A stretch of 37,169 nt of DNA from Bacteroidaceae bacterium (GTDB lineage Bacteria > Bacteroidota > Bacteroidia > Bacteroidales > Bacteroidaceae). Below are positions 26,301 to 34,860 of this stretch, one piece after another (the stretch's first letter is position 1; each line of letters starts with the position of its first letter). The translations under genes were made by a program, and so were the position numbers. The notes under the pieces were generated by a model. That model was not told where the DNA came from, did not search any database, and was given only the letters and a program-made list of their open reading frames with translations. The DNA lies in contig JAFXGX010000040.1 of assembly GCA_017536695.1 (NCBI GenBank), positions 1 through 37,169 on the forward strand, read 5' to 3'.

Positions 26301-26308
26301 TACATTTG
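26301..26308 (+). promoter_or_regulatory. -7 box of the GH20 gene promoter
   Basis: TACATTTG is an exact TAnnTTTG match, about 33 bases before the ATG. The 106-base gap is shared with the divergent DUF5715 promoter. The -33 region is weak. Confidence 0.55.
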
Positions 26309-26340
26309 TCCGATAGGATAATATTTAAATTGACCATGTT

Positions 26341-29300
26341 ATGAAAAGACTGTTACTTTTATTATCGTGTCTTGTAACCGGAATCTATAGTGCTACGGCA
26401 CAGGGATTCCCTACCATAAGCACCGATAAAGAGACCAAATGGTATCTCATCCAGTTCATGAACGGCGGCAATGCCATCACTGCGGAGAGTGCCGGTGCGC
26501 AGATTACGACAGCCACAGCCACAGGCAGCGATGCGCAGTTGTGGAGTATTACCGGCGACGCCACAAACGGCTACACATTCACAAACAAGAAAGGCAACAT
26601 CCTTTATGTCAGTTCAGCAGCAAAGAACCAGATGGTAAAGGCGGCCACAAGTGAAACCGGTGTCAGCAAGTTCTTCATCAACACCACGACAAACGGCACA
26701 TACAGCGGTTATGAGATTCAACCAAAGGGCAACACAAGCGTTTCCATGAACCTGTGGGGCGGTCCAAGCGAGAACCGCGGTGTAGGTTTGTGGGACAAGG
26801 GCGACCAGAACAACCCGGTACAGTTTGTAGAGTACAGCGTATTCGAGAATCTGGGCAACATTTCAATCATCCCCTACCCTGCTGAGCTCTCTGTAGGCGA
26901 AGGCAGCATTGCCGTTGCATCACTGAACGCCATAACATACCCAAACGATGAGGTACAGAAACATGTTGCCGACTTTGCTGCTATGCTCGCAAAGACATCG
27001 GGCACCACGCTTGCCGTAAAGGAGAGCGGCGCCCAGGCTGCAGCCGGCGAGATTTGGCTTGCAGTCGATGCTTCGCTACCGGCCGAGGGGTACACCATGA
27101 ATGTAAACGGGAACGGCATTGCAATAAAGGCTGCTACAGATGCCGGTTTCTTCTATGCCATACAGACATTGAAGCAGTTGCTCCCGCGCGAGCTCTTCGG
27201 CGAGGAACTGAGCAGCGAGGCAGAGTGGACATTCCCGCTCGTAAGCATCATTGACCAACCACAATATGAGCATCGCGGATTCATGATGGACGTCGCACGC
27301 CATTTCTTCGACAAGGATGAGGTAAAGAAAGTGCTTGACATCATGGCGCTCTACAAGATGAACCGACTGCACTGGCACCTTACCGATGACCAGGGCTGGC
27401 GCATTGAAATTCCCGAGTACCCATTGCTTACCGAGGTCGGCGCTGTACGCTCGGGATCGTTCACAAGCCCGGGCGACGGCAGCAAATTCTTCGACGACAC
27501 AGAGTATGGCCGCGGAATGTATTTCACACAGGAGGACTTACGTGAAATCGTGGCATACGCAGCAGAGCGAAACATTGAGATTATGCCCGAGATTGACCTG
27601 CCCGGTCATATGGTGGCAGCCGTGACATCTTATCCCGAATTGAGTTGCGACCCTACAAAAGAGTACTCTGTGCGCATTGACGGCGGTATATCCAAAGATG
27701 TCCTTAACATCGGAAAGGATGAGACCATCGATTTCCTTAAATGCGTACTCGACAATGTGGCGGAAATTTTCCCATTCCCTTACATACACATCGGCGGTGA
27801 TGAGTGCCCCACAGACCAGTGGCAGACTAACGAGGATTGCCTACGCCGCGTTCAGGAAGAAGGCCTTGCCGGCGTACACGAATTGCAGTCGTGGTTGGTC
27901 GAAGAGCTCGGCACATACCTCAAGGAGAAGCACGGAAAGGATATTGTAGTATGGGACGAGTTGCTTGCACACTGGACAAGCGACAACAGCGTGAAGCCAG
28001 TCATAATGGCATGGAACAGCCTTGGAAAGACAGCCGAGGCTGCAAATAAGGGCTTCAAAAGTATTGCGACCCCATATTCACACGTATACATAGACTTTAT
28101 GCAGGTAGGCCCCGACAAGACTATCATCGATGAGCCATACTACGGAGGTTGGAGCGAGACCAACACCAACACTCTCGAGGAGGCTTATTCGCTGAACCCA
28201 TCAGGTTCACTCAGCGGACGCGAGGAGTACTGTTTGGGCGTACAGTGCAACCTATGGGCCGAGACACTCAACGACAATATTGAGCTTGAATATCAGCTGC
28301 TGCCACGTATGATTGCAGTTGCCGAGACCGGATGGTTGCCAAGCAGCAAGAAGAACTGGAGCGGATTCTACCGTCGCTTGCAGAGCCACGACGAGATTCT
28401 CGACTTGCTCGGCTACACATATGCAAAGCACTACATCGAGCCGAAGGAATACACCGAAGCAGAAAAGATCATCATGGAGGCCAAGGAACTTCTTGAAAAC
28501 AGCACTGACGACGTAGGCTACCCCAGTGGAGAATACCGCGACAGACTGAACACTGCGTTCCATACTATTGAAGGAGATGACCTCACAGAACTCAAAGCAG
28601 CCATTGAAGCCTTCAAGAACGCTCCTATCAAACAGCCCGAGGCAGGCAAGACCTACCAGATTGTTTCGGCTTCAACATATTACAAGCGCCAGTATGCAGG
28701 TTCCACAATGTATGAGAAGGACGGCAGCATACGCTTCCACTACACTCCGCAGGTGGAGCCCGAAGAGTTGTGGCAGTTCGAGGCTGTTGACGGAGGCTAC
28801 ATAATGAAGAACCTATACAGCGGCAAACAGATTACAATGGACAGCTACAATAGCGTTGTAAAAGTTAGCGATGCAGGAACACCGGTCAGGATTGACAAGG
28901 CGACCATTGCCTCACGAGATGTAACATTTGTTCCTGGTGCAGTTACAATCTCTGCTGTAAACGGTTACAATGCAGCAATGACAGGCAGCGTCAAGCGCTT
29001 GAGCGCAGAGTGCTCAGGTGACGTTTACGCAAAGGATGAAGCCGCACTCTGCTACAACGGCACATGGAAGTTCATCGAGGTGAAAGACTTTGCCCGTCAG
29101 CTTGCAGGCCTCTTGAATAAGTGTATGATAATCGAGTACACTACCAAGCCCGGTAAGCCGGGATCATACACACAGGAGGCTCTTGACTTCCTCCGCAACA
29201 AGATTATTGATCCGGCAATGGAAATAGTATCAGGAGCGGTAAGTGAAGAACAATACAATGAATACGTTGCACTCTACCACCAGTTCATGATGATGCCACG

Positions 29301-29862
29301 TACAACAATGGCCGATGCAATTGACACAGGTGCGTACTACTACATCCGCAACGCATACTTCACAAACTATTATGCTGCAGCCAATACCGGTACCAAGCGC
29401 ATAGACCCGAAGGCCAAGGGAACAACTGACAATTTCCTTTGGAGCTTTGTGAAGAACAGCAACGGCACAGTCTACATCTACAGCAAAGCCAACGGCCAGG
29501 CTGCATACATCTCCAGCGATGCCGATGACCAGACATTGAGAGTAGGCAAGGAGTATGCATGGACCCTCAAGGAAACAACAACCGACACAGGCAACAAAGG
29601 CGTAGCCATTGTTGCCGGCAACGGTTCATCGGGTTGGTATACCAACCCCGACGCCTGGAACTATGTACTGACAAAGCCATATACATGGGGTGCCAGTGTG
29701 TGGACATTCGAAAAGTCTGACGTTGAAGTAGAAACAGGAATTTCCGAACTGGAAGAGCAAAGAGCAAAGAGCAAAGAGGTTTACGACCTGACCGGAAGAA
29801 AAGTAGAGAACCCAAGAAAGGGAATCTACATTATCAATGGCAAAAAGGTACTTGTAAAGTAA
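26341..29862 (+). CDS. Multidomain GH20 beta-N-acetylhexosaminidase with lectin-like modules
   Basis: A 1173-residue exported enzyme that removes terminal GlcNAc or GalNAc from glycans. A signal peptide (1-21, ending TAQG) is followed by a ricin/beta-trefoil-like module (about 25-165), a GH20 domain 2 (about 175-290), and the catalytic barrel (about 295-690) with HRGFMMDVARHF, LHWHLTDDQGWRIE, EIDLPGHM and catalytic D487-E488 in HIGGDECP. Further lectin-like modules lie near 770-915 and 1010-1120, separated by helical spacers. The chain ends with VYDLTGRKVENP and KGIYIINGKK, a tail shared with the BspA-like protein. Ordinary GH20 enzymes have 500-800 residues. The lectin calls are from pattern only. 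Confidence 0.93.
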   Translation: MKRLLLLLSCLVTGIYSATAQGFPTISTDKETKWYLIQFMNGGNAITAESAGAQITTATATGSDAQLWSITGDATNGYTFTNKKGNILYVSSAAKNQMVKAATSETGVSKFFINTTTNGTYSGYEIQPKGNTSVSMNLWGGPSENRGVGLWDKGDQNNPVQFVEYSVFENLGNISIIPYPAELSVGEGSIAVASLNAITYPNDEVQKHVADFAAMLAKTSGTTLAVKESGAQAAAGEIWLAVDASLPAEGYTMNVNGNGIAIKAATDAGFFYAIQTLKQLLPRELFGEELSSEAEWTFPLVSIIDQPQYEHRGFMMDVARHFFDKDEVKKVLDIMALYKMNRLHWHLTDDQGWRIEIPEYPLLTEVGAVRSGSFTSPGDGSKFFDDTEYGRGMYFTQEDLREIVAYAAERNIEIMPEIDLPGHMVAAVTSYPELSCDPTKEYSVRIDGGISKDVLNIGKDETIDFLKCVLDNVAEIFPFPYIHIGGDECPTDQWQTNEDCLRRVQEEGLAGVHELQSWLVEELGTYLKEKHGKDIVVWDELLAHWTSDNSVKPVIMAWNSLGKTAEAANKGFKSIATPYSHVYIDFMQVGPDKTIIDEPYYGGWSETNTNTLEEAYSLNPSGSLSGREEYCLGVQCNLWAETLNDNIELEYQLLPRMIAVAETGWLPSSKKNWSGFYRRLQSHDEILDLLGYTYAKHYIEPKEYTEAEKIIMEAKELLENSTDDVGYPSGEYRDRLNTAFHTIEGDDLTELKAAIEAFKNAPIKQPEAGKTYQIVSASTYYKRQYAGSTMYEKDGSIRFHYTPQVEPEELWQFEAVDGGYIMKNLYSGKQITMDSYNSVVKVSDAGTPVRIDKATIASRDVTFVPGAVTISAVNGYNAAMTGSVKRLSAECSGDVYAKDEAALCYNGTWKFIEVKDFARQLAGLLNKCMIIEYTTKPGKPGSYTQEALDFLRNKIIDPAMEIVSGAVSEEQYNEYVALYHQFMMMPRTTMADAIDTGAYYYIRNAYFTNYYAAANTGTKRIDPKAKGTTDNFLWSFVKNSNGTVYIYSKANGQAAYISSDADDQTLRVGKEYAWTLKETTTDTGNKGVAIVAGNGSSGWYTNPDAWNYVLTKPYTWGASVWTFEKSDVEVETGISELEEQRAKSKEVYDLTGRKVENPRKGIYIINGKKVLVK

Positions 29863-29884
29863 CTTTTTGCTATAGACGAGCTTT

Positions 29885-29937
29885 TTAGCGATTAGTCACG
29901 CGTAGCACCGCGTTAGTGGTGCCGCGTGGGGCGCTAA
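29885..29937 (+). terminator. Compound hairpin after the GH20 gene
   Basis: Three stacked stems, TTAGCG/CGCTAA, CACGCG/CGCGTG and GCACC/GGTGC, are interrupted by small bulges and followed by TAATAAAAAAAGG. It lies 22 bases after the GH20 stop. Confidence 0.5.
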
Positions 29938-29993
29938 TAAAAAAAGGAAGTCAACGGCAAAAAAAACATTGATAAAGTAAACGCCTGAACCTT

Positions 29994-30031
29994 ATACAAC
30001 AGGGTGGTAGCGCGCTACCACCCTGTTGTAT
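29994..30031. terminator. Perfect 38-bp palindrome between the GH20 gene and the barrel gene
   Basis: ATACAACAGGGTGGTAGCG joined to its exact inverse complement makes two 19-bp arms with no loop bases between them. T-rich text (TTTATAT) follows on the plus strand. It may be a terminator or a protein-binding site. The rest of 29863-30163 holds the hairpin above, an AT-rich stretch and the next promoter, but no gene. Confidence 0.6.
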
Positions 30032-30132
30032 TTATATACTACGCGATTGTAGTAAACACAGGCCACGATGCGTCCAATACATAAAAAAGTATAAAAAAGA
30101 GTATAAAAACATTCTGCGGGCAATCTTTTTGC

Positions 30133-30140
30133 TACATTCG
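30133..30140 (+). promoter_or_regulatory. -7 box of the outer-membrane barrel gene
   Basis: TACATTCG fits TAnnTTCG and is followed by CGAA, 23 bases before the ATG at 30164. The -33 element is weak. Confidence 0.45.
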
Positions 30141-30163
30141 CGAACACAAACGGACACACAATC

Positions 30164-32437
30164 ATGAAAAGATTACTATTTCTGTTCTCTATTATCATTT
30201 CAGTCACCACAGCCATACATGGCCAAGAGATAAAAGGACGTGTCATAAGCAACGACGGCACTCCTGTTGCCGATGCCAACGTGGTGCTACAGAACTCAAC
30301 ATCGGAATACATGGGCATTGAAGCAACTGATGCAGAGGGCCGTTTCACATTCTATTGTAAGGCCGACACATTCCGCCTTGTGGTGCACCATCTGGCATTC
30401 CATTCACGTGAATTATTATGCACATCGCACAAAGTTGGCGACATTGTCCTGGAGCCATCGGATGTTGCATTGGGTGACGTCGTGATAAGCAGCGAGCGTC
30501 CGCTTGTAAAGGTAGAGGAGGGCAAACTGGCATATGACCTTGGACAACTGACCAGAGACAAGGTTGTGAACAACACCTACGAAGCCTTGACAAAGCTACC
30601 CGGTGTACGCGAGGAGAATGAGGCACTGACACTTGTCGGGGCAGGTTCAGTCACCCTGATAATCAACGGCAAGCCAACTACAATGACCCAGGAGCAGGTA
30701 ACAACGCTACTCAAGACAACCCCGATAGAGCGTGTCGAGAAAGCCGAGGTAATGTACAGTGCCCCACCCCGTTATCACGTGCATGGCGCAGCTATAAACA
30801 TCGTACTCAAGCACGATACCCGATACTCACTGCAGGGCGAAGTCGGCGCTACCTACCGTAACAAGTTCTACAATGAAGGCGAGGGACATATATTTCTGCG
30901 TGCTGCGACACCCAAGCAGGCATTCGACATCATGTACAGCGCAAACCAGGTATCGGACGTACAGGATGTAGACATGCTCTCACTGCACACGTTGGCCGGC
31001 AAGGTGCATGAGATACGACAGCTACAGAAGATTCGTGGCGAGGCACTGCTGCACAGCACCCGTGCATCATACGAGTACAATTTCAATGAAAAGAGCAACA
31101 TCACAATTGCATACAACGGACAGTACAAAAGTAATGCCGAGGGACATTCCGGCTCGACAGGAAATTTCCAGAACTCGGATAACCTGAAAGATGTCAAGAA
31201 AGATGCAATGCACAATTTCTCCTTGCAGGCTATTACAGGAACAGGTTTATCAGCCGGAGCAGACTACACCATATATGAGAACCTCTCGGACCAGACAATG
31301 AGCGTCGACTACCTCGACGGCAACACCCTTAGAATGAAGCAGGAAGCAGGACAGGAAGTACATGCCTTTCATGCATACGCCGACCAGAGCCACTCCCTCG
31401 GCAAAGGCTGGAGCTTGGGCTACGGAGCATCGTACCGAAACAGTGAGAGCGAGGATTTCCAGATATATTCGGCCGAGAGCACAATGAAAGGCGATGATGT
31501 AAACTCCACCCTCTCGGAGCATACTGCCGAAGCATATCTGTCCATAGGCAAGCAGACAGGAATGGGCCTGTCGTTCAACCTTTCCTTGACAGGAGAGTAT
31601 TACAGGCTCAACGGCCACGAGCGCTGGACGGCATACCCACAGGCATCGCTGACATATATGCGCCACCCCGACCATATATTCCAGGGAACATTCAACGTTA
31701 CAAAGCAGTACCCATCATACTGGCAGATGCAGGAAGCCGTGAGTTACATTGACGGATATGCCGAGCTGCACAACACACCCGGATTGGAGCCTTCGAAGAG
31801 GTACAGCCTCAACGCCAACTATATCCTGAAGCAGAAATATGTGTTCGGTGCGTTCCTCAACCACACCGACAAGATGTTCGCACAGGCCATGTACCAGTCA
31901 AACGAGCGTCTGGCGCTCATATACCAGACACACAACTGGGATTACATATCGCAGAGCGGAGTAATGGCAGTCATCCCCTACAGCCCTGTGTCGTGGTTCA
32001 ACACAAATGCCACTCTGGTAGGTGTATATGTTACCCAGCGTTGCGATGATTTCTTCGACATCGGCTTCAAGGACAACCAATGGATTGGAATGTTCATGCT
32101 CGACAACAGTTTCCGTGCGAACAAGGAACTGGTATTCGAACTGAAGGGTTTCTTGCAGACACCAGCCACGCAAGGCACATTCAGCATTGAGACCATGTGG
32201 AGCCTCTCGGCCGGTGCAAAGTGGAACTTTGCAAAAGGTAAGGGAACGCTCAGCTGCTACTACAACGACATCTTCAACTCGACCATCGGCGACATGAAGA
32301 TGAACTTCAAGGGACAGAACCTTATCAACAGGAATGATTTCCACACACGCAATCTCACTCTCTCGGTAGTATACCGCTTCGGCGGATACAAGAAGAAGGA
32401 AAGCAAGGCTGTGGATACCTCACGCTTCGGGCATTGA
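30164..32437 (+). CDS. TonB-type outer-membrane beta-barrel protein
   Basis: A 757-residue outer-membrane protein. A signal peptide (1-20, ending IHGQ) precedes a carboxypeptidase-regulatory-like domain (about 21-95) with GRVISNDGTPVADANVVL and EGRFTF. A plug-like domain follows (about 105-215) with LTKLPGVREEN and IINGKPT, then a long strand-rich barrel that ends with aromatic LTLSVVYRFGG. It resembles the OMP_b-brl_3/TonB-receptor-like group. No SusD-like partner and no TonB box were recognised, so glycan import is only a possibility. Its last 18 bases overlap the convergent gene on the other strand. Confidence 0.87.
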   Translation: MKRLLFLFSIIISVTTAIHGQEIKGRVISNDGTPVADANVVLQNSTSEYMGIEATDAEGRFTFYCKADTFRLVVHHLAFHSRELLCTSHKVGDIVLEPSDVALGDVVISSERPLVKVEEGKLAYDLGQLTRDKVVNNTYEALTKLPGVREENEALTLVGAGSVTLIINGKPTTMTQEQVTTLLKTTPIERVEKAEVMYSAPPRYHVHGAAINIVLKHDTRYSLQGEVGATYRNKFYNEGEGHIFLRAATPKQAFDIMYSANQVSDVQDVDMLSLHTLAGKVHEIRQLQKIRGEALLHSTRASYEYNFNEKSNITIAYNGQYKSNAEGHSGSTGNFQNSDNLKDVKKDAMHNFSLQAITGTGLSAGADYTIYENLSDQTMSVDYLDGNTLRMKQEAGQEVHAFHAYADQSHSLGKGWSLGYGASYRNSESEDFQIYSAESTMKGDDVNSTLSEHTAEAYLSIGKQTGMGLSFNLSLTGEYYRLNGHERWTAYPQASLTYMRHPDHIFQGTFNVTKQYPSYWQMQEAVSYIDGYAELHNTPGLEPSKRYSLNANYILKQKYVFGAFLNHTDKMFAQAMYQSNERLALIYQTHNWDYISQSGVMAVIPYSPVSWFNTNATLVGVYVTQRCDDFFDIGFKDNQWIGMFMLDNSFRANKELVFELKGFLQTPATQGTFSIETMWSLSAGAKWNFAKGKGTLSCYYNDIFNSTIGDMKMNFKGQNLINRNDFHTRNLTLSVVYRFGGYKKKESKAVDTSRFGH

Positions 32438-33541
32438 TTCCACAAACTCCATAATGGAATTTACAGCATCTGTCGGCGAATCGGTTATTGAGAGCAGCAG
32501 ATTCCTGTAACACCCCTTGCAGCTCAGTTTCACGAGCATCGGATAGACAGGAAAAGTCTCGTTCCAGTACTCACAGCCAAGGAATACCATAGGGCTTGCA
32601 TACCCGCATGTGAGGTAGTGGTTCTGCGCAGCATCCTGAAAAATCTCCTGCATGGTGCCTGCACTGCCAGGAGAGTATATGACACCGCCCTTTGCTATTG
32701 CAAGAAGCCCGTCCTCGCGTATGCTGTTATCGAAATATTTGGCAATGTGCGTAGCAAACGGCGTTGCCGGTTCATGTCCATAGAACCATGTCGGGATGCC
32801 TATGCTGCAATAATCATTCATTCGGGGCATCCTTTCCATCAGTTCGAAAGCCGAAGAGAGCCACTCCTTGTCCTTGTACGAAGGAGAACCTGAGAGCATG
32901 CGTATCGCATCATCCACCTCGGCATCAGGGCGCCCTGCAAGCCACACGCCAAGATGCGCGGCCTCCATTGCTCCGGGACCACCTCCCGTAACCAACAGAG
33001 TTCCTTTCTCGGCAAGGTGCTTTCCTATGAGCACCACCTTGCGATACATATCATCCGTGCGCAGCAGGGCGTGACCGCCCATTACAGCGACAATCTTGTG
33101 CTCATCGTACCCGGCAAGCATGTCATGCAGCGCATCGCTCATCGAGTGGTCGTGCAGCGAACGTGCAAGAGTCTCGGCTATGTCAACAGCCTGTTTACCT
33201 TGTTCGATGTAATGATTGTATATACGCGTGTCATAGCAGTTCCCGAAACTGTCCGGACTGCGGTAGTCATACCCTTCGTACAGCTCCGACGGCGAATAGA
33301 GATGCGCGGAGAAAGGGTTGAACGGTACTGGAAGTTCCGGCAGCACACAGCAGTCGGGAGCAAGCTCGTTGCGCATTACATCGGGCATTGAGCAGCCGAA
33401 GAAGATACAATCCCTGAAACGGCACTGCGCAGCATCGCGGCCGAATTCGATGTTCTGGAAAGCATAATGCTCAAGCACTGCACCGGGTACTATAAGAGGC
33501 AGCAGTGCATCGTAGTTCTCTATCTCAATGTATTGTTTCAT
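32420..33541 (-). CDS. LOG-like nucleotide-binding protein with N-terminal extension
   Basis: A 373-residue product. The C-terminal two-thirds is a Rossmann-like LOG/lysine-decarboxylase-family domain with VAVMGGHALLRTDD, TLLVTGGGPGAMEAAHLG and YSPGSAGTMQEIFQDA, the last corresponding to PGGxGTxxE. Typical LOG proteins have 180-250 residues and release bases from nucleotide 5'-monophosphates. The extra 130 N-terminal residues include CRFRDCIFFGCSM, which looks like part of a beta-solenoid rung. A TTG at 33550 would add three residues, but ATG 33541 is the better start. The active-site GG is GS here, so activity is uncertain. Confidence 0.82.
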   Translation of the reverse strand: MKQYIEIENYDALLPLIVPGAVLEHYAFQNIEFGRDAAQCRFRDCIFFGCSMPDVMRNELAPDCCVLPELPVPFNPFSAHLYSPSELYEGYDYRSPDSFGNCYDTRIYNHYIEQGKQAVDIAETLARSLHDHSMSDALHDMLAGYDEHKIVAVMGGHALLRTDDMYRKVVLIGKHLAEKGTLLVTGGGPGAMEAAHLGVWLAGRPDAEVDDAIRMLSGSPSYKDKEWLSSAFELMERMPRMNDYCSIGIPTWFYGHEPATPFATHIAKYFDNSIREDGLLAIAKGGVIYSPGSAGTMQEIFQDAAQNHYLTCGYASPMVFLGCEYWNETFPVYPMLVKLSCKGCYRNLLLSITDSPTDAVNSIMEFVESMPEA

Positions 33542-33602
33542 AGTAATCAAACTGAAAAGTTAAAACGGAAAGCGGAAAGCTTAGAATGTACAGCATGCAG
33601 CC

Positions 33603-33662
33603 CCCTTAGTAACCCTTAGTAACCCTTAGTAACCCTTAGTAACCCTTAATAGCCCTTAAACA
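33603..33662. repeat. 10-bp tandem repeat ahead of the LOG-like gene
   Basis: CCCTTAGTAA occurs four times in perfect tandem (33603-33642), followed by two degenerate copies (CCCTTAATAG, CCCTTAAACA). It lies between the hydF stop and the LOG-like gene, about 60 bases from its start. Ten bases is about one helical turn. It is too short and spacerless for CRISPR. Confidence 0.9.
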
Positions 33663-33669
33663 TTAAACA

Positions 33670-34851
33670 TTACACACAAACCCTCTCCAATATGCCGTTA
33701 AGTGCAGCTATGGCAATTCCATAGTTCGTAATGGGCACTCCTTGCGCCTTTGCCTGACGTACACGTGAGAGGACAGTCCTGCGGTTGAACATGCATGCAC
33801 CACAATGTATAACAAGGTCATACCCCGCAAGAGAAGCGGGGAAATCATTGCCCGAAACAATATCTATTACAATACCGTCGCCGAGTCTGCTACGCAGAAG
33901 ACGCGGCAGCTTTACCCGCCCGATATCTTCGTTCTGCGGTATGTGGCTGCAAGCCTCGGCTATAAGTACTCTTCCGTTCGGAGAGATAGTGCGCAGAGCC
34001 TCGGCGCCCTTGAGGAAAGCATCAATATCGCCCTTATGACGTGCCATAAGCACCGAGAAGGATGTCAGCCTTGTACCCTCGGGAGTAAGTTTCTCAACCA
34101 TGGGGAACACCTGCGAGTCTGTTATTATCAGCTGCGGAGGAGCGACAAGTGACCCAAGCAACGCCGGCAGTTCCTCGGGGGCACAGCATAATGGTATGCA
34201 ATGCTTGTCGAGCAGATTGCGCAGCGTCTGCACCTGGGGTTGTATGAGACGTCCTTTAGGTGCCGAAGCATCCTGCGGCATCACAAGCACCACCACATCG
34301 CCCGGCTTTACTAACGTATATGTTATATCATCAAGGTTATCATCCTTCCCGAAACATTGCGCCATTTGTCCAAGCAGAGCGTCGCGTCCCTCGCCTGTAA
34401 CGGCCGAGAACGGGATTATATCAATGCCGAAGAAAGCCTCATACATGGCTATTCGTTCCCTGCATTCTGCCCTGTCACATTTTCCTGCAACAAGCAGAAC
34501 TGGAAGCTGCAGCCTGCAGGCATTCTCATACCACTCCCTCTCAAGCGCAACATCATCGCCACCGAGCAATATGATGACAAGGTCGGCCGATGCAAGCACT
34601 TTACGGGCAGCCTCAACACGCATTGAACCGAGAACGCCCTCATCATCGAAGCCGGCAGTATCAGCAATGACAGCTGCTCCGATACCAGGCAGTTCGACAC
34701 TTTTCCACACAGTGTCGGTTGTTGTTCCCGCCACATCGGAGACAATGGAGACACTCTGCCCCACAAGGCAGTTTACAAGCGATGACTTGCCTGCATTACG
34801 CAAGCCGAAAACGGCTACATGATAACGGCCAGAACGTGGAATTCCTGTCAT
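33670..34851 (-). CDS. hydF: [FeFe] hydrogenase maturation GTPase HydF
   Basis: HydF is the GTP-binding scaffold on which the two-iron subcluster of [FeFe] hydrogenase is assembled by HydE and HydG. The 393-residue product has a GTPase domain with P-loop GLRNAGKS (16-23), TTTDT and DTAGFDDEG, and a C-terminal cluster domain with C301-x-H303, then 45 residues, then H349-C350-x-x-C353 (HCGACMFNRR), within the usual CxHx(44-53)HCxxC pattern. The guanine-specificity motif reads GKCD instead of NKxD. hydE, hydG and the hydrogenase itself are not in the window. It starts nine bases after the pentapeptide gene stop. Confidence 0.95.
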   Translation of the reverse strand: MTGIPRSGRYHVAVFGLRNAGKSSLVNCLVGQSVSIVSDVAGTTTDTVWKSVELPGIGAAVIADTAGFDDEGVLGSMRVEAARKVLASADLVIILLGGDDVALEREWYENACRLQLPVLLVAGKCDRAECRERIAMYEAFFGIDIIPFSAVTGEGRDALLGQMAQCFGKDDNLDDITYTLVKPGDVVVLVMPQDASAPKGRLIQPQVQTLRNLLDKHCIPLCCAPEELPALLGSLVAPPQLIITDSQVFPMVEKLTPEGTRLTSFSVLMARHKGDIDAFLKGAEALRTISPNGRVLIAEACSHIPQNEDIGRVKLPRLLRSRLGDGIVIDIVSGNDFPASLAGYDLVIHCGACMFNRRTVLSRVRQAKAQGVPITNYGIAIAALNGILERVCV

Positions 34852-34860
34852 ATTAAAGTT

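Noticed and set aside
33603-33662. CRISPR-like repeat array
   Set aside because: Units are 10 bases in direct tandem with no spacers and no cas genes nearby.
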